The translations under genes and the position numbers were made by a program. A stretch of DNA of 64,000 nt from Symsagittifera roscoffensis (taxonomy: Eukaryota; Xenacoelomorpha; Acoela; Convolutidae), in NCBI RefSeq assembly GCF_963678635.1, contig NC_087063.1, positions 64,463,290 through 64,527,289 of the forward strand, written 5' to 3'. Shown here in pieces: positions 1 through 9,184 of this stretch. Position 1 is the first letter of the stretch, and every line of letters begins with the position of its first letter. Under the pieces are notes generated by a model. That model searched no databases and was not told the origin of the DNA. It worked only from the letters and a program-made list of their open reading frames with translations.

Positions 1-279
1 AGTGGCGCATAAGTCTTCTTTTGATTATTTCAGTCGTTCTCGTAATCGTTTTCAAAAAACTTAGTAAGAATACGCAAAATAGCTTCAGTTATCACGTCTC
101 AAATGACACCATGCGCAAATAATTTTTGACCAAAATCTTCTAAATGTTGATTGGCAATTTAGCTGGTTTTCAATGTTTCAATATTCTAATCAAAATGATA
201 AGCCTGCTGTTAGTAAATGATTGTTGGGATCCACTTTTCCAGCCCTTTAATCGTCCATTTTACCAAAAATTATTTCCAG

Positions 280-469
280 ACTTTACTTTGATGCTGCCCT
301 TCTTGATGAAAATACGTACAATATTGTGGTAGAAGTGGTAGCGTTTGAAAATCATGAAAATTCAAAACTTATGCCAATTGAAACAGTTCATTTTGATGTC
401 CTTAAAAAATTATGCCATTTTTATTCCATAAAAAATCTATTGTTTTTAGGCAATTTACGTTCAATTTAA
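280..469 (+). CDS. Candidate exon, unknown gene (copy A)
   Basis: The frame is open from position 281 to a TAA at 467-469, about 62 codons, and is preceded by a good splice acceptor (TTATTTCCAG, AG at 278-279). The translation begins LYFDAALLDENTYN and later has PIETVHFDVLKKL, a mixed acidic and hydrophobic composition unlike the T-rich shadow frames on either side. The duplicate at 45000-45189 keeps this frame open, but most of its codon differences change the amino acid and its acceptor AG has become AA. I do not recognise the family. It may be an exon of a gene starting left of the window, or a decaying fragment. The true 3' end could be an internal donor rather than the stop. Confidence 0.35.
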
Positions 470-1364
470 CTTTAACGATACTTTTTTCATTCAGTGTTAC
501 ACTGGAAGCATGGATTACACAATATCTGTTTCAAAGAAAAAGTCGGAAAGTTTCTGCTCGGATGATTTGGATTTCTTTTGACAAATTACATGCTGCGAGA
601 TCAAAAAAAAACTTTTTGATTTGACCAGTTTTCACGAATTATTGAGGTTGTGAAAATTACAAGTTTAGCCATTTTGCGATGATTAAAACGCGTCAGTTAG
701 GTGTTATGAAACATATGCTAACAAAATTGAAAAACTTGCAGAAACTTTAAAGGCCAATCGGTGCAACCACGTTCCCCCTTGATACAAGCATTTTGGATTG
801 TGTTGTACATATTTTCTTTGACAGTAGTTGATCGCAGAGTGAAAACTTTCTAAATTATTAGCTCTCTCAGTTGCTATAAAAAATTTCAAAAAACCGCAGG
901 ATATATACACATTAATACACAAAAATAGTAAACTGTCCTTGAATATTATTTTTTGAAAGAAAAAATCTTAAATCTGCATCGCATACGCAATATTAACTAC
1001 TAAAGTAATAAATTGCGTCTTTTGATACTATTTGCTTCAAAACAGATACGACTTTTTCGTAGCCCCAATACTGTATTTGATACAACGTGGTAAAATTGAA
1101 GTTAACTTGACCCGTTCATTATTTAGTCAAAGAGACCCTTTTCAGCTGCCCTAAAACTTACAAAAAAATTGCTAATTCGTAATGAAAAGTCATAACCTAA
1201 GTTTTTATAGTTAACATCTTCAAAATTCCAAGAAAAAAATTCATGTGTTTCGAATTGATCCGGTGGCAACTGTGCAGTCATACGTAAGCAGCCATCTGCT
1301 TCTTCTCATATGCAGACATTGTCATAAAAACTCAAAATGATGTGGAGAGAAATCATAATTGACC

Positions 1365-1480
1365 TCGAAATTGAGTGACCTCGAAACTGAGTGACCTCGA
1401 AACTGAGTGACCTCGAAACTGAGTGACCTCGAAAACGATTGACATCAAAATTATTGACCTCAGACCTGATCGACCTCGAA
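1365..1480 (+). repeat. 16-bp tandem repeat, TGACCTCGAAACTGAG
   Basis: Five near-perfect head-to-tail copies of TGACCTCGAAACTGAG are followed by about three degenerate ones. The same block occurs in copy B at about 46100-46235 with one or two extra units and different point changes, so it has varied in length since the duplication. Confidence 0.9.
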
Positions 1481-1663
1481 AATGTGTTGCGCTTCGAAAT
1501 TGAAAGGCAAGTATAAACTTTTAGATGTTTTACTTGTCTGTCCCCAGTTTCGAAATCATGACTAAATGAGTTTTGGTTGGTTGGGGTGTTGCTAATAGAG
1601 TTAGGTAAGAATCATGAATTCTTGCATTGGAAAATCGTCTGACAACTTGAGAACTTGCATCAG

Positions 1664-1801
1664 CTGAGATATAAATTTGAAACCTCGTATACAATTAGTT
1701 CTCCGAGATTTCGCATTGCCCTAATAGACATCGAAGCCATAGCGAAAACCGTCTATGATAATGACCACAAACCAGAAGTTAGCAGCTGCAGCAAAGCTTA
1801 A
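1664..1801 (+). CDS. Candidate terminal exon, unknown gene (copy A)
   Basis: A frame of 45 codons plus a stop (TAA at 1799-1801) begins after an acceptor-like TTGCATCAG. The translation starts LRYKFETSYTISSPRFRIAL and ends VSSCSKA. The matching segment in copy B (46419-46556) is identical except for one AAA-to-AAG change that is synonymous in this frame, while the flanking 50 bases upstream carry several changes. That pattern favours real coding sequence under constraint. The partner exons are uncertain; the frame at 280-469 on the same strand is one possibility. I do not recognise the protein. Confidence 0.42.
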   Translation: MRYKFETSYTISSPRFRIALIDIEAIAKTVYDNDHKPEVSSCSKA

Positions 1802-2099
1802 AAAACACCTGAGCACTAAACCTAAAATTTAGTTTTGTCATTACAAATCTATCCAATTTCAATTCAAAATACACTAAACGTTCTACCCAATTTGAAGAAG
1901 CAACAAAGTCTTTTAGAAAGAGTTCAAAAAATTAAATGATACCTGAATTCTGGTAATATCTGAGTTCTCCCCGCAAAAGTTCTCAAGCAAAAAGTGAGAT
2001 CAAAATCAGGTTTGAATGTAGGTGATATAATATTCTTTACAAAGTTACCGTGTGAAAAATGCGCATTCTCTCTCCCCGCCAGCTAAATCGATTGGGAGA

Positions 2100-2117
2100 G
2101 GGGGGGGGGGGGGGGGG
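2100..2117 (+). repeat. Poly-G run of 18
   Basis: An uninterrupted run of 18 G follows GGGAGA and a nearby CTCTCTCCCC, so the purine tract could pair back on it. Copy B lacks the whole block. The run length may be unreliable in the assembly. Confidence 0.8.
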
Positions 2118-2436
2118 TTTACGGTTGATTTATTGTCCTTTTTCAAACAAAGAATACTTGGTTGAACTACAAAAATGTCCGCAGTCGAAAGTCTGTAATC
2201 AAAAACACTAAGATAGAAATGGATAGTTAATATGAAATAGCCTTATCTGTGCCCCGGATTTCAGTAATTTGAACTGTGACGTTGAATTTGATTTTAAAAC
2301 TGTTATTTCTCTAGCATGAAAACTCCAATAGCTTCTTCTGATAAAAATTTTGCTGTTCAGATTTTATGCGTGAAAAATTGTTCGTTTTGAGATAAGACAA
2401 ACCTGAAAACTCGAAGGTTGATTTCTTACATCAGCT

Positions 2437-2516
2437 TTTCAGTTCTAAAAGTGCTTTCGTATTTGGGCAGCCTTTGATTTCAAGTGAACTTACTTGGTTC
2501 CTTGACTGAAATAAAC
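2437..2516 (-). CDS. Candidate terminal exon on the minus strand (copy A)
   Basis: On the minus strand a strong acceptor (TTTGTTTATTTCAG) is followed by 24 open codons and TGA. The peptide contains SSLEIKGCPNTKALLELKS. Copy B (47078-47157) keeps the frame with one Ser-to-Thr change. Just upstream on the same strand, around 2530-2590, a frame reading FEDYGWHILSYLHSNR is also kept in copy B and in a much more diverged copy near 35950-35995 (DYG and SNR retained). This suggests a small multi-exon gene or a coding repeat. The family is not recognised. An alternative is a 12-nt microexon, because GTAAGT follows the first 12 bases. Confidence 0.32.
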
Positions 2517-2846
2517 AAAATTAGAATCATAAGAAGGATGGCCGGTTACTGTGCAAGTAGCTCAGAATGTGCCAACCATAGTCTTCAAAAAATTCAAAAA
2601 AAAAAGTTTTTAAAAGTAAAGTACTAATTTTCGCTGTGGTGTGATAAACGGAGCTAAATAAAAAATTAGAGTTTAGGCATATTCGACAATCATAATAAAA
2701 AATAAGCAAAATGAAAAAGTTGAGAAATGACTAGGAAAAAAAAACAAAAAAATCAAAAGTTTTTTTTAATTTTTGCAATTTTTTTGAGTTTTCGAAATTT
2801 TTGATGCCTAGAAGGCGCTAAAATACTCAAAACAAAAGCGATACCC

Positions 2847-3046
2847 NNNNNNNNNNNNNNNNNNNNNNNNNNNNNNNNNNNNNNNNNNNNNNNNNNNNNN
2901 NNNNNNNNNNNNNNNNNNNNNNNNNNNNNNNNNNNNNNNNNNNNNNNNNNNNNNNNNNNNNNNNNNNNNNNNNNNNNNNNNNNNNNNNNNNNNNNNNNNN
3001 NNNNNNNNNNNNNNNNNNNNNNNNNNNNNNNNNNNNNNNNNNNNNN
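2847..3046. other. Assembly gap
   Basis: There are exactly 200 Ns, probably a placeholder of arbitrary length. It separates the segmental duplication from the left inverted-repeat arm, so the relation between them is unresolved. Confidence 0.99.
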
Positions 3047-3524
3047 ATTATTTTCTCTAAAAATCTTTCTACATCAAATTTTTTTATCCAAAAGAATGAA
3101 ATGTAGATCTTGAAAGTAAACTTTTGATTTATGCTTCATGTATCATCTTCCAAAAGATGTCGTTGTTGATTTTCTTCACAACAAATCGTTTTCAAAAAAT
3201 CTGGATTTTCATATAAGTTAACCTAGTATATCAAATGATAAAAAATTTTCCAAACATTACACTTTTATGTTGGATTTTTTCTCAAGATGTAATATATAAG
3301 CTAAAATTTTATTAAAAAATCTCAAAAACCCAATGAATTAAATTGAGTTTCTATCTCAATATGATATTTTTTCGGTTTCTGTTTCCTTTACTATCTTCCA
3401 ACTTACTCCTATTTGAACAATATTTTACTTGAAAACTGAATTTTAGATGGAAAAAATTATCATTTCAACGATTGCTCAATTAATACCATAAATACTTTGC
3501 TAAAAAACTTCAAGTGATTTTCTC
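3047..3524 (+). repeat. Left inverted-repeat arm
   Basis: This arm is the reverse complement of 13675-14168 with scattered mismatches and small indels. Shared landmarks include a CATGTATCATCTTC block, TAGTATATCAAATGATAA and CAAGTGATTTTCTCA at the inner edge. Similarity stops at about 3524. The outer edge coincides with the gap. Confidence 0.85.
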
Positions 3525-4127
3525 AGCCTAATAACTGAATGTTGCTGTTTCTACTCTGAATTTCTAAACTGGAGCAAATTTTTGGTTGAGATTTATGTAT
3601 ATTATTAAGTTGAAGTTTTCACAAGTTAGCAAAAACATATATTTTTTCACTTTTTCTAAATAAATTCTCAATTTTTTTTCTGAAATTGTCAGAAAACAGT
3701 AGAAAATCATAATTTTGAATAAATTAACCCCATTATTTGCCTAAATGACACTACTCTATGAACATTTTCACAAGCACTAAACAAGGAAGTTGTTTGAATG
3801 CTAACAGGACAAAACATTTCAATTAGTCGATGTTTCATAAATACCCAGATTCTTACAACTTTTCAACAAATTCTTAAATACCTATTAGCGTATGTTAAAT
3901 ACTTCTACAAAATCATCGCAACACAATCTCCTCAAGCTTGCCACCATTGAGTTTTAACTGTAGATTGAAATTTTTCGGATCTAGTTCCCATGAAACTTTC
4001 ACGACAATTTGAACTCGATTGTTGCTCGTTTAATCATCAATCAGAACTTTTGAATGAAAAATAAATGATAGATCATGAATTGTGATGAAAAAAATATAAT
4101 TTTTACTAGAATTTTTCAAAATTATCG
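3525..4127. other. AT-rich stretch without a supported gene
   Basis: The sequence is T- and A-rich with no open frame of note on either strand. It lies between the left arm and the zinc-finger frame and may be the 3' flank of that minus-strand gene. Confidence 0.5.
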
Positions 4128-4427
4128 TCAATGATATTCAGATTCAGTAAAAAAAAATTCATAGTGTTTTGTACGTTTTTTAAAAAAAATCAACTTTACC
4201 TTCTCTCGGAGTGTGTTTGGAGAGTGCTGAGCACATAATTTAACCTTTTGTTGAAAATGCTTCTTCTTGAAATTATTATTGAGTTCCTCGCTGCTATAAG
4301 TATAAAAGCTACATCTCGAACACTTTAAAACACCGCAGGTTCTACGATGTCTTGACGCATCTTTACGTGTGTATTTTTTGCCACATACAAGGCATGCAAC
4401 TCTTTCATTTATATTCAGTGACAGCAT
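4128..4427 (-). CDS. Small protein with paired zinc-finger motifs
   Basis: From an ATG at 4427 the frame gives 99 residues. The open frame extends further upstream but only through a hydrophobic, AT-driven stretch. Near residues 10-30 there is a C-x2-C-x11-H-x3-C finger (ACLVCGKKYTRKDASRHRRT), followed at once by C-x2-C with a distant H. In the second finger the expected first His (EELNNHF-like) is Asn, so it looks damaged. The tail is lysine-rich. Paired fingers of this kind occur in many nucleic-acid-binding proteins and at the N-termini of some virus-like DNA polymerases; nothing else here proves either. An array of CCAATCAGA boxes lies 210-430 bases upstream and could drive it. The family is unassigned. 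Confidence 0.5.
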   Translation of the reverse strand: MLSLNINERVACLVCGKKYTRKDASRHRRTCGVLKCSRCSFYTYSSEELNNNFKKKHFQQKVKLCAQHSPNTLREKVKLIFFKKRTKHYEFFFTESEYH

Positions 4428-4554
4428 CTCAATAAGTAGAGAAAGAATAAATGCGATATTTGAAGTGTCCCAAATTTTTAGAAAAGCAAAATTGAATAGC
4501 CTCAAAAAATTAATAAAAGTAATTATTAAAAAGTAATTAATTTTACCGTGAAAG

Positions 4555-4860
4555 ACAATCAGAATGGATATGCTATTTAGACTAGCTAAAGTAAAATTCA
4601 TCCGATCTAACCATGGAGTCTTCAAAAGTTTTGCTATCAACCAATCAGAATCGAACATTAATTGTAAAGAAAATTTTATCTTTTCTGATATCAACCAATC
4701 AGAATCGAGCTTTACTTACAAGAAAATTTTTATCTTCTTAAATATCCACCAATCAGAATCCAACTAATTTATAAGGAAATTTTTGTCTTTTTTGATATCA
4801 AACAATCAGAATCGAGCATTCCTTCACAGTAATATTTGTAGTACTAACCAATCAGAATGA
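4555..4860 (+). promoter_or_regulatory. 54-bp tandem array of CCAATCAGA (NF-Y-type) boxes
   Basis: CCAATCAGA starts at 4641, 4695, 4749 and 4848, with one-base variants at 4555 and 4802. The central spacing is 54, 54, 53 and 46 bases. Each unit also shares AATCGAGC after the box and a T-rich TGATATCAA before the next. AACCAATCAG matches the known NF-Y/CCAAT consensus, which works in either orientation. The array lies upstream of the minus-strand zinc-finger frame and could be its promoter or a bidirectional one. Confidence 0.6.
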
Positions 4861-5098
4861 AGTATTCACCGATTTTCAAATGTTTTATAGATCAGAACAA
4901 AACTATGTTCAAGAAAAATCCCAATAAATTAATTTTAACCGAATTTTTCTGACATGACTGACATAAAATTTGACACCAAAGTGAGATATCTCAGTTTTCT
5001 TGTCTGTTTTTTTTATTGTTTTGATACTCAATTCAAATTGTGAAATTTCGATCAAAATTTTATTGATTTGTTCAAATTCTAACCAATGAAAAAAGAAA

Positions 5099-5579
5099 TT
5101 ACCAAGATATACATTTTTTTGTTTTCTTTTTGATATATTGTAATTTAAACAACTGGAAGCCTTTTAAACTTGGATAAAGGATTAAAAGATGTTCTGACAA
5201 ATCTATAAATTGTATTTGTTTCAAATTCAAAACAGTAATCAAAATAATGTTCCTTATCTCCAATTTTTGTTTCATAGGCTCTTCCGTTGTTTTATTTTTC
5301 ACTGATAGACCACTCAATCTGAGTTAAATCTTCTAAAGAAAAACATTGTTGATAAATCTGGCAGTACTCTCTTTTTTTGTAATCTCCTCTCCTTCTTTTT
5401 AACAAAATCATTGAACTTTCTGTGTTTCTATACAAATTAAAACTAATACAATCTCCATCATTGTCATCTGTCTTCCATTCTTGTAGTTTTTTGCAGTAGT
5501 TCAATTTTAAAATCTGATGAATGTCCGTTTTAGACATTGAAAACGTTTCTGATAGAAACATTTCTACTAAAATAAACAT
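5099..5579 (-). pseudogene. Frameshifted or intron-split small gene, unknown
   Basis: From an ATG at 5577-5579 a 95-codon frame reads with hydrophilic, coding-like residues (SKTDIHQILKLNYCKKLQEW, then DDNDGD and KRRRGDYKKREY). It stops at 5292. The next frame, open from about 5317 to 5099, continues with similar texture (KNKTTEEPMKQKLEIRN, ending KKKTKKCISW). The two overlap by 25 bases, so one gene with a frameshift or an unrecognised short intron near 5300 is the simplest reading. No family is recognised. It lies inside the inverted-repeat unit on the same strand as the zinc-finger frame. Confidence 0.4.
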
Positions 5580-6226
5580 AGAATTTTAAAAAACTCGAAC
5601 TGTTTTATCATTTTTAGTTTACTTTGTAATCACCATAATTATTTTTTCCATCATTTAGAAATTGATGTAGTCAATTAAAAACTCAAATTATGGCAAAAAA
5701 GATGAAAACAACCAATTAAATACAGAAACTCAAAAAATATCAAAAAGGTTTTCAACTACATTCTTGTTTGTAGTTTTGTTCAAATAAGACAAAATTTACC
5801 TAAATTTAGAAAAAAAACAGTAATTAAATAAGTTTTTCTGTAATTTTTCATGCAATAACTGAAAAACTAACTGATAATAGATCAAGGTTTTATATCAATT
5901 CCGATAAACTTTTATGTTTCGTCCGACTTTTCTTCAGATATTATAGCTCTAAATATACACTTCAGTGAGAAAAAATAGTTTTGAACCAGTAACATTTCAA
6001 TTACCAAACATGCAAAACATCACAAAGCATTACTGAGGTTTACGTTTATCAACAAACAAAAAGCCTCCGAAAATTAGGGACAGTTCTTTAATTTCGTGCA
6101 AAGTACAGTTGACATAGGTAACATGTTTCATTGCTACATTCTCTTTTGCAGGGAAGAGTCGAAACTGAATGTCGGAAGGTTGTTAACATTGTATTTATTG
6201 ATCGTGACAAAAACTTGTCCTCCATT

Positions 6227-6439
6227 CTAAGTTGCTATGTCATACACTTTGTTGCAGTTGGCAAGCTCCTGATCCATAGTTAATTCCTTGTCAGAAGTGA
6301 TTTCCAATATAGGAATGAGTCCAAAATTTTCAGCATTGTGAATAACAACATTTCTTATTGCCGAAATTGCTTCTCCTTCTTTTTCACCAAGATAATCTTG
6401 TTGGGTTTTTTCACATTGTCCCAAATCATTAATTTTCAA
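6227..6439 (-). CDS. Candidate exon, unknown gene
   Basis: There are 70 open codons with strongly coding-like composition (GQCEKTQQDYLGEKEGEAIS, then EITSDKELTMDQELANCNK). No ATG opens the frame; the first codon used is TTG, so this is more likely an exon or a 5'-truncated gene than a complete one. It lies within the 1330 bases missing from the second tandem unit, so it is single-copy here. The family is not recognised. Confidence 0.42.
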   Translation of the reverse strand: MKINDLGQCEKTQQDYLGEKEGEAISAIRNVVIHNAENFGLIPILEITSDKELTMDQELANCNKVYDIAT

Positions 6440-6662
6440 TAGTTGAAAGATGGTTTAAAAAAAATTTTCCCCTGGTAGGATTTTTGGAACCAAACAAATT
6501 TCCCAATTCTTGTTTGAGTTTTTGAGAATTCAATATAATTGGGACTAGTGTCTTTTCTTGAGTACATTTTTGAAGAGTAAATTGATCAGATGAGGAGAAA
6601 TGAGAGAATTGATTTTGAGATTAAATGAAAATGGAGGTAAACAATATGAGTCAATGCGATTT

Positions 6663-6690
6663 CCATATATGGAAGTAGTACCAAATATGG
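6663..6690. promoter_or_regulatory. Two perfect CArG boxes
   Basis: CCATATATGG (6663-6672) and CCAAATATGG (6681-6690) both fit the CC(A/T)6GG consensus of SRF/MADS-box factors. They are 18 bases apart, and a near match CCTTTATGG follows at 6711. They lie 220 bases upstream of a plus-strand open frame. Function is inferred only from the motif. Confidence 0.4.
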
Positions 6691-6907
6691 AAGTTTTTAT
6701 ATAAGTGTTCCCTTTATGGAAAGCGTGTAGGCGTTACTTCTCCCATATAAATCCACAATTTTCTGCAAAAATCATTCTTCCCAATGGCAGTTGCTATGTG
6801 TCAAGCTATTCCCATCTTTTATTCAGATTACAGAAAAAAATTGCTATTGATTTCTGTTTTTAACGATTGTCCTCATAGTAAAATTCATAGTAACCCAAGG
6901 TTATTGT

Positions 6908-7114
6908 GTGTCTACCAACAATTGTTTATGTTCTTTGGAGAATTGTAAGTTCCATTTGGTTTTAATAGGAACTACTTTTAACCAAATTTTGCAGAGATTA
7001 GATAAGAATATTTACATATATCAGGAAATTGACTGTCTCTACACTTTGTTCAAACACAGATTCCATTCAAGTATTGTTATATCAAGCGGAGAAGTGTTCA
7101 ATCAGCTTAATTGA
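6908..7114 (+). CDS. Possible small cysteine-containing ORF
   Basis: There are 68 open codons with an N-terminal cysteine cluster (NNCLCSLENCKFH), a mixed interior and a TAA. It opens with GTG rather than ATG, so it may be an exon. It is followed after 60 bases by the better-supported ATG frame at 7174 in another phase. Absent from the second tandem unit. Unknown family, and chance cannot be excluded. Confidence 0.28.
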   Translation: MSTNNCLCSLENCKFHLVLIGTTFNQILQRLDKNIYIYQEIDCLYTLFKHRFHSSIVISSGEVFNQLN

Positions 7115-7173
7115 GCAGTTCAACATAACTTACGATAAAAAGGAGCCAAAAAGATACCTAGTATTGCAAAGAA

Positions 7174-7458
7174 ATGACTAATTCGGAAAAATACAAGAGA
7201 CATTATCTAAGTTCTAATCAAAAACTTGCATCCACACAAACACATGGTTCAGTCTTTCTGGACCGTTTTCGAAAAACTCAAAACTCAAAATATGAGCCTG
7301 ATTTGTTGAAGACTACTGATTGTTTTATTGGTTGTCGTGGTTCTTTGAATAATGATTATGTAAACTTGCGATTAAATAATCAACTGTCTCACAATGTTTT
7401 CTCAGTAGTTTGCCCTGATAAGTCTTTAAAAACTAAATATTGGTGCAGAAAATCTTAA
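7174..7458 (+). CDS. Small protein, 94 residues, unknown
   Basis: An ATG (AAAGAAATGACT) opens a 94-codon frame ending in TAA. Residue use is coding-like and hydrophilic (TNSEKYKRHYLSSNQKLAST, then FLDRFRKTQNSKYEPDLLK), with three cysteines in the second half (FIGCRGS, VVCPDK, YWCRKS). There is no signal peptide or membrane segment. The 1330-base segment lost from unit 2 ends at 7445, inside the last codons, so unit 2 keeps only the tail. The family is not recognised. Confidence 0.42.
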   Translation: MTNSEKYKRHYLSSNQKLASTQTHGSVFLDRFRKTQNSKYEPDLLKTTDCFIGCRGSLNNDYVNLRLNNQLSHNVFSVVCPDKSLKTKYWCRKS

Positions 7459-7639
7459 TTCAGATGAAATTAAAAACTAACTACAAACAAATGGGAAAAT
7501 TGAAAAAATGTGAAAGCTAACTTTCGAGTTTGTTGTCACTTTACTCTTCATGTGCCACACCATGTTTTCTTCTAAACAGAGCTAAGTTATCCTATTGAAT
7601 CTTCAATTTTTCTTTCTTGTACCTTGTATCACGAAGTGT

Positions 7640-8053
7640 TTAAATTTTTCTCGAATCATGTAGGGAAATTGTTGAGGGACTGAAACACTTCTTCGGATCT
7701 CTGTAGAAGATGTCAAATTCAACCATTTTTCCAAAAAAAATCATTTGTAGTAAAAGTTCACTTATAAGCCAATGAAAACTATTTCCGTATCCCAAATCCA
7801 CAGTTTCATCAGAATATTTTTTATTTGAATCATATGAAAACCCGTACTTTTTTCTCGAAGGGGACTTAGACATAGCCAATTCTTTTCTAAATTCTCTTAC
7901 TCTTTTACTCTCGAGTTCTCGCCATTCTGAAAGATCTATGATAATTTGCTCACTAGCCTGGGAAATTTCTTTAAATTTGAGAATCTTGACAGTTTTGGTA
8001 CCAATTTCAAAATCGATGCAGAAAATCGCCCGTTCTATTATGATTGGTTTCAA
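7640..8053 (-). CDS. Unknown protein fragment, 137 codons, duplicate 1
   Basis: The longest clean frame in the inverted-repeat unit. It contains RAIFCIDFEIGTKTVKILKF, an acidic-basic middle (ELESKRVREFRKELAMSKSPS) and a hydrophobic, aromatic end. The first codon is TTG with an in-frame stop just before, so an ATG start exists only at the internal MSKSPS. It may be an exon or a 5'-truncated gene. Duplicate 2 at 9797-10210 differs by two residues (Gly to Ser and Trp to Cys), both non-synonymous. A CCAATCAGA box in matching orientation lies 370 bases upstream at 8420-8428. No domain is recognised. Confidence 0.45.
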   Translation of the reverse strand: MKPIIIERAIFCIDFEIGTKTVKILKFKEISQASEQIIIDLSEWRELESKRVREFRKELAMSKSPSRKKYGFSYDSNKKYSDETVDLGYGNSFHWLISELLLQMIFFGKMVEFDIFYRDPKKCFSPSTISLHDSRKI

Positions 8054-9184
8054 AGTTTAAGAATTCCACTCAGGTTGATCGAATGAACGGAACTGTAGAA
8101 GTATTTCAAATGAAATGAATTTTTTTTTTCAGCTGTAGATTTTGTTGAATTTCTCAAAAAAATATCTGAACTCAACAAAAGTTTTGCAACATTTGGTTGA
8201 CTTTAATTGTTTCTAAAGGCTTTTGTTAGAATAAGAATTTTTTGTTGTCCTGAAACTAATTTTGAAAGGTTTTTTAAAAAGGAAGAATTTCCTTGAAAAT
8301 TGCTCCTATTAATTACAACCTTGGTTGAGTATCTTTATTTAGATTTAAAAAAATAGCAAATTAATTAAAATCCACAAAATTTTGCATCAATCTCATCACC
8401 TTAGAGTTAGTTTCGGATTTCTGATTGGTTAAATTTTTAATGGATAATTCAGGAATTTAGAAGATTCAGAAAAATTTAGGAGTTAATGTGTAATGACTTC
8501 TTATAAAATTCGATGATATGTTCTGTAGATTCTAAAAGTTAGAAAATTCTAGAAGTTTATGAATAAAGACGTCAATTCTCTGGTGAAAATATTCTACAAC
8601 TTTTACTGTTCTATAAAAGTTAAAGTGTAATGACGTCATTTTCTCAGGTGGACTTACTTCCTATTACGTAAATAATTCAAAAGGCGCCTTCTTCGCTCTG
8701 AAGAGAATCATGTCAGACCATCGGAATGACTTTTTTCAAATAATTTTTCTTATGATAATTAAACATTTGTTAAAGGAACCTTGTCAAAATTAATTTTTTT
8801 CCGAGTTGAATAGTTTTTAACATATAAATATAAATAGTTTTTATTGCGTGTACCAAAAATTTTCTCAAGAGATTTTGAGAGATGCTAAAAAGTCAAGCAT
8901 TGATAAAATGCACGTTTTTTCTTGATTTTTTCAAAAATTATGTAAAATTCTAACTTTATGTCTTAAATGATAAAGCAAAAAACGCAACATTTTCATGTTA
9001 AAAGCATGTTGACTTGTTGCTTAGAAAACTTCTATATTGATGGCTTTCATGGGTATTCCCCATGTTAATACGTTGGTTTTCTTTTATTTCTGATCAAGAG
9101 ACATGCAAAAAAAATTTTTCTGAAGGACTAAAGTTTGAACAAAAATTTCATAAAGATTAGTAATTAACTTTGCAAGAAAAAATG
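8054..9184. other. Non-coding flank within tandem unit 1
   Basis: AT-rich sequence with a perfect TGACGTCA (CRE-type) palindrome near 8633 and the minus-oriented CCAATCAGA at 8420. No open frame is supported. The same features recur in unit 2. Confidence 0.45.

Larger units (their letters stand above)
1..2846 (+). repeat. Segmental duplication, copy A
   Basis: This segment aligns almost end to end with 44721-47486 in the same orientation and is highly similar by eye. It starts at the window edge and runs into the first assembly gap, so both true limits are unknown. Main differences are point changes, a variable 16-bp tandem block (about 1365-1480) and roughly 110 extra bases near 1985-2117, ending in a G run, that copy B lacks. 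Several short open frames with splice-like borders are shared by both copies and are annotated separately. Confidence 0.9.
5703..9184 (+). repeat. Tandem duplication, unit 1 (3.48 kb)
   Basis: Bases 5703-6115 match 9185-9597 and 7446-9184 match 9598-11343, both nearly identical and in the same order. Unit 1 therefore contains 1330 bases (6116-7445) absent from unit 2. Very few point differences suggest a recent duplication. Confidence 0.92.

Noticed and set aside
144-624. Frames of 62 and 70 codons at 144-332 and 412-624, with duplicates at 44864 and 45132
   Set aside because: T-rich shadow frames; another phase over part of the same bases (280-469) is more protein-like and has a splice acceptor.
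6116-7445. The 1330 bases missing from tandem unit 2 as a spliced intron (AG|GTAACA ... GTGCAG)
   Set aside because: The joined sequence in unit 2 (GACATCAGAAAATC) is not what GT...AG removal would give, and the segment contains frames on both strands.
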